Below are positions 1 through 7,338 of a stretch of DNA of 16,576 nt, piece after piece. The stretch is from Clostridia bacterium (GTDB lineage: Bacteria; Bacillota; Clostridia; Oscillospirales; CAG-272), in assembly GCA_017612655.1 (NCBI GenBank), contig JAGAFM010000038.1, positions 1-16,576 on the forward strand, written 5' to 3'. Positions within the stretch are counted from its first letter, which is position 1, and the number at the start of each line of letters is the position of its first letter. Under the pieces are notes generated by a model, which had not been told where the DNA came from, did no database searches, and saw only the letters and a list, made by a program, of their open reading frames with translations. A program made the translations under genes and the position numbers.

Positions 1-3
1 TAT

Positions 4-21
4 ATAAGACGAAATAAGACG
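4..21. repeat. Short tandem direct repeat ATAAGACG
   Basis: The octamer ATAAGACG occurs at 4-11 and again at 14-21, giving a 10-bp period, about one helical turn. It lies at the extreme left edge, so whether further copies continue outside the window is unknown. Two copies alone are weak evidence of function. Confidence 0.3.
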
Positions 22-464
22 GTTTTTAGGACCGTGGAAAAACACAGGCAAGATGAGGCGAGACAACAAAGAAGAAGTGAAAGAAGCGTACAGCGCGTGA
101 AAAAGAGAGACCCGGATTATCGCAACACAGAAAGACTGAAATGGCACAGAAACCCACACAGGAGTGATGGAAGATAGAAAACCGAATCAAAACCGCCTGA
201 AACCACGGACGGCGGAGAGGTCAGATGAAGTAAGGATAATTGTACAGTGAGAAAGAAGGTAAAGAAACGGGAAAGAATTCTGTAAAAGAGGGATCTGTGA
301 GAATGGAACCGATGAACGGATTAAAATAGATCAGGAAAAATTGAAAATCACTGGAGAAAAGAAATTATAGAACAAGCAGCAGCCAGCGCATGTCAGGAAG
401 AAGAAAAGAGGGGCTCCGGCCGGATTTCGGCAGAAAGACCCTCATAATTCCCAATTTCGCTTCC

Positions 465-644
465 CTATATTATATAAAATTTGCATTTTATATAATTATG
501 CAGATTTTTATCAAGGTGCTGACAGACCGTTTGGAAGGCCTTTTCGGCCATTCCCTGTCCTGATGAACAGCTGGAAATCCATGAAACGTATGGATATTCA
601 GTTCGATAGCTGAGCTTTGTAATCTCATCCATGTGGCGCAACAT
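465..644 (-). CDS. Doubtful 59-residue small ORF, no known family
   Basis: A minus-strand frame starts at ATG 644 and ends at TAG 465. An AGGAAC-like sequence lies a few bases upstream of the ATG. The product begins MLRHMDEITK, ends in NYIKCKFYII and contains two cysteines in its middle third and near the end. I recognise no domain. The same frame extends upstream through a single TGA (672-674) to an ATG at 905, so a decayed gene of about 146 codons is an alternative reading. Against it being real, the C-terminal codons are simply the AT-rich inverted repeat, residues 31-38 fall on a hairpin, and composition resembles non-coding sequence. It is listed because nothing else is present in the stretch. 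Confidence 0.15.
   Translation of the reverse strand: MLRHMDEITKLSYRTEYPYVSWISSCSSGQGMAEKAFQTVCQHLDKNLHNYIKCKFYII
469..496. repeat. Perfect 12-bp AT-rich inverted repeat, 4-nt spacer
   Basis: The arms ATTATATAAAAT (469-480) and ATTTTATATAAT (485-496) are exact reverse complements around the spacer TTGC. Each strand also carries a TATAAT hexamer, but neither has a convincing -35 box 16-18 bp upstream. The element sits about 50 bp beyond the purine-rich block. An operator, a divergent promoter core or an extrudable cruciform are all possible. AT-rich sequence forms such repeats by chance more easily than mixed sequence, but twelve uninterrupted pairs is still notable. The repeat also lies within the 3' end of a doubtful 59-codon frame (465-644). 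Confidence 0.6.
533..554. repeat. Short GGCC hairpin with one-base bulge
   Basis: GGAAGGCC (533-540) can pair with GGCC-A-TTCC (546-554) across the five-base loop TTTTC, leaving one bulged A. No T-run follows on either strand, so it is not a standard intrinsic terminator. No function is assigned. Confidence 0.3.
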
Positions 645-886
645 TTTCCGTTCCTGTCGAAAATATCTCTGTCATCTCAAGAAGTGTCTTACGCGCACAG
701 CCAGAGGTTCACGGTTGTCAGCGCTGTTGCGTCTGTTGTTTGTCTTTTGATACCTGCCATCAATGGATTGCAAAAACCCGAATACTGGTTTAGGTAAAAC
801 TGAATCCCGTTGCAGTTTCTGTCTTCTTAGTCTGGACCTTTCGAACAGAACGATGCCTGATTCTTCCCTTTCTTCTGTTGCGAATA

Positions 887-919
887 GCTCCCGGTTTCCT
901 TTCATTGGAAGCAGGGAGC
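887..919 (-). terminator. Candidate 3' hairpin after the PPOX-fold gene
   Basis: On the minus strand, 24 nt beyond the stop codon at 944, GCTCCC and GGGAGC form an outer 6-bp stem and TTCC/GGAA an inner 4-bp stem, separated by a 3x3 internal loop and closed by a 7-nt loop. The following bases (TATTCGCAACAG) have no U-tract, so if transcription ends here it would not be by the textbook intrinsic mechanism. It could instead be a 3'-end stabilising or processing structure for the ten-gene transcript. It is the only hairpin found close after the last gene of the run. Confidence 0.35.
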
Positions 920-943
920 ATTGCTAAATAGCGTATAATAATA

Positions 944-1336
944 TCAGAAATTGATGGTTTTCGGTGCTCCGCCAAACGATGCGAATACGGCTGTTGCGTT
1001 CTTCAGGTAAAACACCTGCGTATTTCCGTCGTCCGGCGAGTACATCGCTTTCAGTTCGGGATAGGCATCCAGCATGGAGACACGGGCCTCTCTCCGGTCG
1101 TCCTCGATCAGTTCCGCGCTCACACGGAGCCATGCGCCTTCATGAAACGCACAGATTTCCGCCTTCGGATTCTTTGCGAGCTGACGGGATACCGCTTTTT
1201 TCTTTCCGGTCTGGATATAGAGTTTACCATCGAACAGATGAATGGTTCCGAACGGACGGACTCTCGGCTGATCGCCGTCCATAGTAGCAAGATAATAAGT
1301 CCCGGCGGCTTTCAGAAATTCAATCACTTCATTCAT
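944..1336 (-). CDS. Pyridoxamine 5'-phosphate oxidase-fold (flavin-binding) family protein
   Basis: This is a complete 130-residue protein of the small split-barrel PPOX-like class, which usually binds FMN or F420-type cofactors. The opening (MNEVIEFLKAAGTYYLATMD), the GDQPRVRPFG segment around 21-30, and the strand LYIQTGKKKAVSRQLAKNP (39-57) are typical of short 'general stress/PPOX' homologues. Members of this length are mostly uncharacterised, and a real pyridoxamine-phosphate oxidase would be longer and carry a different C-terminus. There is no signal peptide or membrane segment, so it should be cytosolic. Its ATG overlaps the TGA of the upstream GH36 gene (ATGA, 1333-1336), which implies translational coupling. 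Its place in a galactoside cluster gives no clear role. The family call is firm; the substrate is unknown. Confidence 0.88.
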   Translation of the reverse strand: MNEVIEFLKAAGTYYLATMDGDQPRVRPFGTIHLFDGKLYIQTGKKKAVSRQLAKNPKAEICAFHEGAWLRVSAELIEDDRREARVSMLDAYPELKAMYSPDDGNTQVFYLKNATAVFASFGGAPKTINF

Positions 1337-3285
1337 TTTCGGTCTCCTTCCGTCTCGTCCAGCTTTTCAATGTCCCATACTGCGGCAAATGGTTTTTCCT
1401 TAGTTTCAACGTTGAAAGACAGGCCTTCTTCTTCCGCGGTCAGAATGAATTCCCGCTCGGAGTCCCAGTCGGAGAGACGGTACTTCCCTTTCGGGAGAGG
1501 CAGAATGACCGACAGAGAGGATTCGGGACAGTCCTGACGGAAGAAGGTGAACAGACACCCCTTCTTCAGGTCTTCGCGCCAGAATGCGTAGGAACAGATG
1601 CTGTCCGTTTCGGTATCGCAGCCAGTCAGCGGGAAGAAGTCGCCGCTGAAGAGCGGTTTCACGTGCTGATACTGGTCCAGGCAGTTCCGATGCCATTCTA
1701 CCGGATAATCCTCCGGAGGCGCGATCGGAGCGGATCCATATCCGCAGGGATGATACATTCCGAACGGCATTCCGCCGTAGAGTGAACTCCGGAAACGGTA
1801 ATCGCTTCCCGGAACAATGGGTGCGGCGCCGTTGACGAGGGGGATGAAATGACCGAGTCCCCAGTTCCCGACCTGTGATCCCAGGCAGTCCACATCAGGC
1901 GAGCAGTTGTAATCGGAGCGCCAGAGAACGTAAGAGCGGCTCAGCGTTTCCAGATCGATTCTCGAACCTCCTCCGCCGCAGTTGTCGATGACGAGCGTGG
2001 GGCATGCTTCCCGCAAGGCGTCCCAGATTTCGTAGAGGGCTGTTACGGAAGTGATTTCCGAAATTCCGATCCGGTCGGGAGTATCTTCTCCGGCATAAGG
2101 AATTCTACAGTCTTCCCGGTAACCTTCCACGTGATTTGTTTCAAACAGATTCAGGAGAGTGTCCATGATCCATTTGCGTGCTTCCGGGACGGAAACGTTC
2201 AGCTGAACCAGCTGAGCAGGTTTCTGATTTAGCCCGATCCTGTGAGGATCCGGCAAAGGAGAAGCCCATTCCGGGTGTTCCTTCGTCCATCCGTAACCCC
2301 AGTTTGCAGCGTAGGAACCGACCCACAGCAGAAACTTCATTCCAGCAGCGTTGGCGGCGTCGGCAACTTCCCTGAGTCCGTTCGGATAAACGAATCTGTT
2401 TACTCTCCATTCTCCCTGATTATATGCCCAGTCTTCGGTATAAAAGTTCTGAAATTCTTCGGTTTCATGATCCGGTCCGAACCAGCCCGCGTCGATCCAG
2501 TAACAGTCAAAGCGAAGACGGTTTTCCCGAATAAAGCGGATGTAATCCAGGTGATGCTGCGCTTTCATTCCGCCCCAGGTAATCGGACAGATCGGAGGAA
2601 ACGGCTCACCGGATTCGTCTTTGGGAATATGGTGAAGCACCAGGTGTCTGCGGCACATATTCTGACCGCGCAGACGGTCCCCTTCCCAAAACAGAAGGAG
2701 TACGCGGGGCTGACGGACCTTCTCACCGGGATGAAGCAGAAAATGCGTGTTCTGCATTCCCGCTTTCACACGGAGCTGAGATCCTTCCTCCTGTTCTGCT
2801 TCGACATACCACATGCCGGTCCAGCCTAGTCCGATAATCCATCCGTTTATCCCTTCGGGAGCAAAATTGAAGAAAGGAACCTGGTGTCTTGAACCGTTGC
2901 TTTCCCATCTGCGATTCGACAGAGGCGATTCGGAATAGCTAAAGTCATTCGCTTTTGCGTGAACGCCCCCGATTTCACCGACCCAGCCGCTCTGCGAACC
3001 GTCAACGGACAGATCGAGGGTGCAGATCTGTTCGAGGATAGGCGTATCTTTCGATCCGGTATTCTCGAAATTAAGGGTCCATTCGACGGCGGAACTGTCT
3101 TCCCCGAAAAGGGAGACTTCCAGGGAGACGAGGAGGCCTGTCTCTTTGTGAAGATAGGTGTGCTGCGATGTCTGCCTGAACCCCTCCGGAAAGGGTTTCC
3201 CGCCGTAAAGAAATGAGATAGGGGGCGAATCGGCGATTGCTTCTGCTTTCTTACGTTCGGTCTCTGTAGCGAAATTCCGATACAT
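1333..3285 (-). CDS. GH36-family alpha-galactosidase (melibiase-like)
   Basis: This 650-residue glycoside hydrolase should release terminal alpha-galactose from oligosaccharides in the cytoplasm, since no signal peptide is seen. An N-terminal beta-sandwich (about 1-225) precedes a TIM barrel with PITWGGMKAQHHLDYI (234-249) and the barrel strand WIDAGW (263-268). A GYREDCRIPY segment follows, whose Asp392 fits the GH36 nucleophile. NCGGGGSRIDLETLSR (435-450) leads to WRSDYN, whose Asp458 fits the acid/base. A beta-rich C-terminal domain closes the protein. The open frame extends upstream to 3513, but the added 76 residues are arginine-rich, overlap galK and lack family similarity. The ATG at 3285 follows AAGGAG at 9 nt, so that start is preferred. 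It lies 71 nt after galK. The family is fairly sure; galactose rather than another alpha-linked sugar is inferred from the galK neighbour. Confidence 0.86.
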   Translation of the reverse strand: MYRNFATETERKKAEAIADSPPISFLYGGKPFPEGFRQTSQHTYLHKETGLLVSLEVSLFGEDSSAVEWTLNFENTGSKDTPILEQICTLDLSVDGSQSGWVGEIGGVHAKANDFSYSESPLSNRRWESNGSRHQVPFFNFAPEGINGWIIGLGWTGMWYVEAEQEEGSQLRVKAGMQNTHFLLHPGEKVRQPRVLLLFWEGDRLRGQNMCRRHLVLHHIPKDESGEPFPPICPITWGGMKAQHHLDYIRFIRENRLRFDCYWIDAGWFGPDHETEEFQNFYTEDWAYNQGEWRVNRFVYPNGLREVADAANAAGMKFLLWVGSYAANWGYGWTKEHPEWASPLPDPHRIGLNQKPAQLVQLNVSVPEARKWIMDTLLNLFETNHVEGYREDCRIPYAGEDTPDRIGISEITSVTALYEIWDALREACPTLVIDNCGGGGSRIDLETLSRSYVLWRSDYNCSPDVDCLGSQVGNWGLGHFIPLVNGAAPIVPGSDYRFRSSLYGGMPFGMYHPCGYGSAPIAPPEDYPVEWHRNCLDQYQHVKPLFSGDFFPLTGCDTETDSICSYAFWREDLKKGCLFTFFRQDCPESSLSVILPLPKGKYRLSDWDSEREFILTAEEEGLSFNVETKEKPFAAVWDIEKLDETEGDRK

Positions 3286-3294
3286 AGCGCAATT

Positions 3295-3300
3295 CTCCTT
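3295..3300 (-). promoter_or_regulatory. Ribosome binding site fixing the GH36 start
   Basis: AAGGAG lies 9 nt before the ATG at 3285. It selects this internal start over the upstream in-frame ATG at 3513, which would bury the gene's start 156 bp inside galK. Confidence 0.75.
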
Positions 3301-3356
3301 CCCTTCAATTCCAAAACATAAGCGAGGCGAAACGGACTGCTTAAACAGGAATCGGT

Positions 3357-4637
3357 TCAGATAACTTTTCCGGCTCCCGTGGAGCGAACCTGCAGAACGA
3401 TGCAGGCTCCTTCGCCGAAGACGCTGTTCATGATAGCACGGTATCCTTCCACATCTTCCGTGCGGACGAACGCCTGAGTGGTTCCCGCGAAGCCTCCGCC
3501 ATGAACTCTCCATGCGCCTTCTTTATCAGCCAGATAGGTCTGAGAAAGCGCCAGGGCAAGAGAGAGGCCCTGCTCCGAAACATTTTTCGTTGTGTAAACG
3601 TTCTGAAGGTATTTGAAGCTGGAATCGCCGGAAGCAATTTCATTCTGCAGAAACCGCTTCATGTCGCCGCTCTTTAGCGCTTTCATCTGCTCCATCACTA
3701 GCTGATTCTCACGAATATAGTGGATGGCGCGCAGAATGGCGCGGTCGCCGCAACTCTTTCTCAGGTCGGGAATGGCCGGAATCAGCTGGTCCATCGTAAC
3801 GGGACGGAGAACCGGTTCGCCGAAATAAGCGGCAACCTGCTTCATCTCGGCGGGAACCGACGCATAATCCTCGTTGAGGTCCGCATGGTTTCCGCCCGTA
3901 TTGACGATGCAGAGTGCGTAGCCTTTCCCGGTCAGATCGAAATCGAACTTCTCGACGACGGGCTGTTTCGGGTCGGCGAAGTCAATGGAGACAAATCCTC
4001 CGGCGGCGCAGGCAACCTGGTCCATCAGGCCGCAGGGCTTCCCGAAATACTTGTTTTCCGCGAACTGGGAGATCTGAGCGATCTCCGTAAAGCCGATCTT
4101 GCCGCCGTTCGAGAACCAGTTCAGAATCGTTCCGATCATGTCCTCGAACGCAGCGGAGGAAGAAAGGCCGGAACCCTTCAGTACATTAGAGGTCGTAAAG
4201 GCGTCAAATCCGCAGACCCTGTGTTTCCGATCCAAAAAGCCCCGGCACACTCCGGTGATGATGGCTCCGGAAGAAAAGTAGTTTTTCGGCAGAATTGAAT
4301 CTTCCCGGTAATCAATCACATCCTCGGGAAAACCTTCGCTCTTTACGTGAATAACGGTGTCGTCTCTTTTGGATGCAACCGCAATAATATCCAGGTTAAT
4401 CGATGCGGCAATCACGCACCCCAGATTGTGGTCGGTATGATTTCCGGATATTTCGGAACGACCCGCAACGGTAAATACGGACACTTCCCTTTCTTCGCCG
4501 TACCGTTCCGCGAATTGTTTTACGGCTTCCAGGTAGCGGCTCCGCTGCGCATTCACATCTTTTGCGGAATAAAGGGCGGAGAGATTCGAATCGTAAGTGC
4601 CGGCTTCCAGTGCCGCAAGCAGTTCTTTCGCTGTCAT
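3357..4637 (-). CDS. galK: Galactokinase-like GHMP-family sugar kinase
   Basis: This 426-residue GHMP kinase is predicted to phosphorylate galactose at C1 using ATP, the entry to the Leloir pathway. The N-terminal galactokinase signature appears as GRSEISGNHTDHNLG (59-73). The GHMP ATP-binding motif is LKGSGLSSSAA (153-163), the catalytic-base region is CGLMDQ with Asp206, and the C-terminal motif is GGGFAGTTQAF (380-390). Canonical galactokinases read GEHTDY in the signature; here Asn66 replaces the Glu and His70 the Tyr, both in the sugar-contacting loop. Such variant kinases are, as far as I recall, common among Clostridia-like bacteria, but the true substrate could differ. A GAGGAAGG ribosome site precedes the ATG. 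The gene begins 15 nt after alaS and is followed by the GH36 gene, consistent with use of the released sugar. No galT or galE lies in the window. Confidence 0.88.
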   Translation of the reverse strand: MTAKELLAALEAGTYDSNLSALYSAKDVNAQRSRYLEAVKQFAERYGEEREVSVFTVAGRSEISGNHTDHNLGCVIAASINLDIIAVASKRDDTVIHVKSEGFPEDVIDYREDSILPKNYFSSGAIITGVCRGFLDRKHRVCGFDAFTTSNVLKGSGLSSSAAFEDMIGTILNWFSNGGKIGFTEIAQISQFAENKYFGKPCGLMDQVACAAGGFVSIDFADPKQPVVEKFDFDLTGKGYALCIVNTGGNHADLNEDYASVPAEMKQVAAYFGEPVLRPVTMDQLIPAIPDLRKSCGDRAILRAIHYIRENQLVMEQMKALKSGDMKRFLQNEIASGDSSFKYLQNVYTTKNVSEQGLSLALALSQTYLADKEGAWRVHGGGFAGTTQAFVRTEDVEGYRAIMNSVFGEGACIVLQVRSTGAGKVI

Positions 4638-4652
4638 AAGATCCTTCCTCCG

Positions 4653-7283
4653 TTACTTTAACATGCTCTGGACAAGCGGGACAACCGCTTCCAGGGCTGC
4701 ATCGATCTTGGTTGCGTCTTTGGCACCCGCAGTGGCAAAGTCGGGTCTTCCGCCGCCCCCGCCGTCTGCCAGTTTTGCAATTTCGCGAATGAGATTTCCT
4801 GCGTTGACCCCTTTGGCAATTGCGTCCTGTCCGCAGGAGACAAGGAAGTTCAGCCGATCGTTTGCGTGAATGGAAAAGACCGCGACGATATCGGAATGAG
4901 CGGACCGGAGATTATCCGAGACAGCGCGGACCGATTCCAGAGGAACTCCTTCGATTTTCTTCCGAACGATCCGGATTCCTGAAACGGAAACCGCCCCTTC
5001 GAGAAGGTCGGAAGCCTGAGAGGCAGCCAGCTTTGTCTGCAGGGCTTCCGCCTCTTTTTTTGCAGACCGGAGTTCGTCCTGAAGCTGTTCCGCGCGCTTG
5101 ATCAGATCTTTCGGATTCGGGGTCTTCAGAACCTGAGCGGCACCCGAAATCAGGGAATCCTTCTGCTCGATCAGCTGCAACACACCCGTGCCCGTTACTG
5201 CCTCAATCCTCCGGACGCCTGCAGCGACGGAAGATTCAGAAACGATCTTGAAGAGTCCCAGATTCCCTGTGGTTCTGCAGTGAGTTCCGCCGCACAGTTC
5301 GGTGGAACAGTCCCCCATTTTAACCATGCGAACCACGGAACCGTATTTTTCGCCGAACAGCGCCATGGCGCCTTCTTTTCGGGCCGTTTCCGGATCGGTT
5401 TCGATCGTGACAATCGGTAGCGCGGACAGAATCCAGCGGTTGACTTTCTCTTCGGTTGCTTTGAGTTCTTCCGCTGTCATTGCGGCAAAATGGGTGAAGT
5501 CAAAGCGGCAGATTGTATCGGAGACATAAGAACCGGCCTGTTCAACATGAGTCCCAAGAACTGAACGAAGAGCAGCCTGGAGCAGATGGGCCGCAGAATG
5601 ATTCCGGGCAATGGCCTTTCTTCTGTCCGAATCGATCGAAAGAGTCACGGCTTCCCCGACCGAAAGAGATCCTTCTGACAGGATACAGTGATGAAGGTAG
5701 ATTCCATCTGCCTTTTTCGTATCTCTGACTTCCGCTTTTCCCTGCGCGGAAAAGATGACCCCGGTGTCGCCGACCTGACCTCCGCCCTCTCCGTAGAAAG
5801 GAGTCTTGTCGGTGATCAGGATACACTCTCCTTCAGAAACGGAGTCTACGGAATCCTCACCGATCAGAATCGCAAGCAGTTTTCCTTCGCTTTCTTCAGT
5901 TTCATAGCCTGTGAAAACGGTCTTTTCGAGTCCGGAGAGAAGGGAGAGAGATGAATCGGACCAGCCGGAAACCGTGGCTCTGGCCTCTCTGGCGCGCTTC
6001 TTCTGTTCCGCCATCAGGAGCTGGAACTGCTCCTCGTCGATTTCCAGACCGCTTTCTCCTGCAATTTCCTTTGTCAGATCGATCGGGAAGCCGTAGGTGT
6101 CGTAGAGTTTGAAGACTTCTTCTCCGGAGATGAGCGAGAGAGCACCGTCTTTCGCGCCTGTGATGAGATCATTCAGCCGGGAGAGGCCTGCGTCGATCGT
6201 CGCATCGAACCGTTCCTCTTCCATGGCAAGTACCCGTTTGATGTACTCTTCCCTTACCTTCAGTTCGGGGTAGGCGCCTGAGGAGAGGCCGATTGCAATA
6301 CCGACCAGTTCGACAAGGAAGGGGCGGCTGATTCCCAGGAGCTTGGCGTGACGGCATGCCCTTCGGATGATTCTGCGGAGGACGTACCCTCTTCCTTCGT
6401 TGGACGGAATCACGCCGTCGCTGATCATAAACATGGACGAGCGGACGTGATCCGTGATGACGCGAATCGAAATATCGTTTTCCGCATCCGCACCGTACTG
6501 TCTGCCGGAAATCTCACAGACTGTATCAATGATAGCCCGAATGGTGTCGACCTCGAACATGTTGTCGACGCCCTGCATGACGCAGGCAAGCCGCTCCAGA
6601 CCCATTCCTGTATCGATATTCTTCTGGGACAGTTCCGTATAGGTACCGTCTCCCTGGTTATTGAACTGGGAAAACACGTTGTTCCAGATTTCCATGTACC
6701 GGTCGCAGTCGCAGCCAGGTCTGCAGTCGGGCTTTCCGCATCCGTATTTCGGACCGCGGTCAAAGTAAATCTCGGAACAGGGGCCGCACGGGCCGGTTCC
6801 GTGTTCCCAGAAGTTGTCCTCTTTTCCGAGGCGAACGATCCGTTCCGCGGGAACCCCGATCCGATCGTGCCAGATTGTAAAGGCTTCCTCGTCTTTCTCA
6901 TAGATGGATGGCCAGAGCAAATCCTCCGGGATTTCCATCACCTGGGTCAGAAACTCCCACGCAAACGGAATCGCTTCCTCCTTGAAATAATCCCCGAACG
7001 AAAAGTTTCCGAGCATTTCGAAAAACGTCCCGTGTCTGGCTGTGTGTCCGACACGCTCCAGATCAGGGGTACGGATACATTTCTGACAGGTGGTCACGCG
7101 TCTTCTCGGGGGAGTGACTTCTCCTGTGAAGAATTTTTTCATGGGAGCCATTCCCGAGTTGATGAGCAGGAGCGATTTGTCGTTCTGAGGAATCAGAGAA
7201 TAACTGGGCAGCCTCAGATGGCCTTTCGATTCGAAATAGGAAAGAAAGGATTCTCTGATTTCATTCAGTCCGGTCCACTTCAT
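4653..7283 (-). CDS. alaS: Alanine--tRNA ligase
   Basis: This full-length 876-residue class II synthetase charges tRNA-Ala with alanine. The aminoacylation core starts with RESFLSYFESKGH and contains RTPDLERVGHTARHGTFFEM (71-90) and GTGPCGPCSEIYFDRG (162-177). A cysteine-rich insert (about 182-193) precedes DRYMEIWNNVFSQF. The editing domain has its zinc-site pairs intact: NHSAAH (His562, His566) and CGGTH (Cys664, His668). The C-Ala domain ends with GGGGGRPDFA (841-850). The frame opens 25 codons upstream, but ATG 7283 with GGAGG at 10 nt matches the family N-terminus. It follows lplA by 55 nt, too short for a T-box leader, so it is probably expressed from the upstream transcript. Sitting between lipoate salvage and galactose genes is unusual for this housekeeping gene. 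Confidence 0.97.
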   Translation of the reverse strand: MKWTGLNEIRESFLSYFESKGHLRLPSYSLIPQNDKSLLLINSGMAPMKKFFTGEVTPPRRRVTTCQKCIRTPDLERVGHTARHGTFFEMLGNFSFGDYFKEEAIPFAWEFLTQVMEIPEDLLWPSIYEKDEEAFTIWHDRIGVPAERIVRLGKEDNFWEHGTGPCGPCSEIYFDRGPKYGCGKPDCRPGCDCDRYMEIWNNVFSQFNNQGDGTYTELSQKNIDTGMGLERLACVMQGVDNMFEVDTIRAIIDTVCEISGRQYGADAENDISIRVITDHVRSSMFMISDGVIPSNEGRGYVLRRIIRRACRHAKLLGISRPFLVELVGIAIGLSSGAYPELKVREEYIKRVLAMEEERFDATIDAGLSRLNDLITGAKDGALSLISGEEVFKLYDTYGFPIDLTKEIAGESGLEIDEEQFQLLMAEQKKRAREARATVSGWSDSSLSLLSGLEKTVFTGYETEESEGKLLAILIGEDSVDSVSEGECILITDKTPFYGEGGGQVGDTGVIFSAQGKAEVRDTKKADGIYLHHCILSEGSLSVGEAVTLSIDSDRRKAIARNHSAAHLLQAALRSVLGTHVEQAGSYVSDTICRFDFTHFAAMTAEELKATEEKVNRWILSALPIVTIETDPETARKEGAMALFGEKYGSVVRMVKMGDCSTELCGGTHCRTTGNLGLFKIVSESSVAAGVRRIEAVTGTGVLQLIEQKDSLISGAAQVLKTPNPKDLIKRAEQLQDELRSAKKEAEALQTKLAASQASDLLEGAVSVSGIRIVRKKIEGVPLESVRAVSDNLRSAHSDIVAVFSIHANDRLNFLVSCGQDAIAKGVNAGNLIREIAKLADGGGGGRPDFATAGAKDATKIDAALEAVVPLVQSMLK

Positions 7284-7293
7284 TTCCGGTGTT

Positions 7294-7298
7294 CCTCC
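7294..7298 (-). promoter_or_regulatory. Ribosome binding site fixing the alaS start
   Basis: GGAGG lies 10 nt before ATG 7283. It supports the 876-residue product over the longer frame from 7358, which would overlap the end of lplA and add 25 residues not found in the family. Confidence 0.75.
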
Positions 7299-7338
7299 GT
7301 GTGATATGGAAATTTTAAAAGAGAGCTGCAGGTAGTCT

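Larger units (their letters stand above)
1..943. other. Gene-poor region, no convincing CDS or RNA gene
   Basis: No protein-coding gene can be supported over these 943 bases. Positions 1-420 are strongly purine-biased on the plus strand (about 300 of 420 bases are A or G) and carry frequent stop codons in all plus frames. The minus frames are partly open only because stop codons need pyrimidines on the plus strand. The bias ends abruptly near 420. Positions 465-905 contain only short, arginine- and serine-rich frames without recognisable domains. Structures seen here are a 10-bp palindrome (TCCGGCCGGA, 415-424), an AT-rich inverted repeat (469-496), a bulged GGCC hairpin (533-554) and a hairpin after the last gene (887-919). 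No tRNA-like cloverleaf or T-loop with a pairing arm was found. It may be a long spacer, a decayed gene remnant or an unrecognised non-coding RNA. Confidence 0.6.

Noticed and set aside
595..620. tRNA T-loop-like GTTCGAT
   Set aside because: Flanking bases do not pair into a T-arm and no acceptor or anticodon arm is present.
672..905. 77-codon minus-strand frame after the PPOX-fold gene
   Set aside because: No ribosome site, arginine-rich non-coding-like composition, and its ATG falls in the loop of the 887-919 hairpin. Kept only as part of the decayed-frame observation.
921..939. Plus-strand TATAAT (934-939) as a promoter
   Set aside because: No -35 box at suitable spacing, and it would only drive antisense into the PPOX-fold gene.
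790..975. 61-codon minus-strand frame overlapping the end of the PPOX-fold gene
   Set aside because: It overlaps a well-supported gene in another frame and its product is basic, with no recognisable domain.
3286..3513. Extended N-terminus of the GH36 protein (76 extra residues)
   Set aside because: The extra part overlaps galK, is arginine-rich and lacks family similarity. The internal ATG has a good ribosome site.
6348..7304. 318-codon plus-strand frame opposite alaS
   Set aside because: Lies over the most conserved alaS core in antisense, so it is a compositional by-product.
7284..7338. T-box leader for alaS
   Set aside because: The spacer is only 55 nt, has no T-box consensus and no hairpins.
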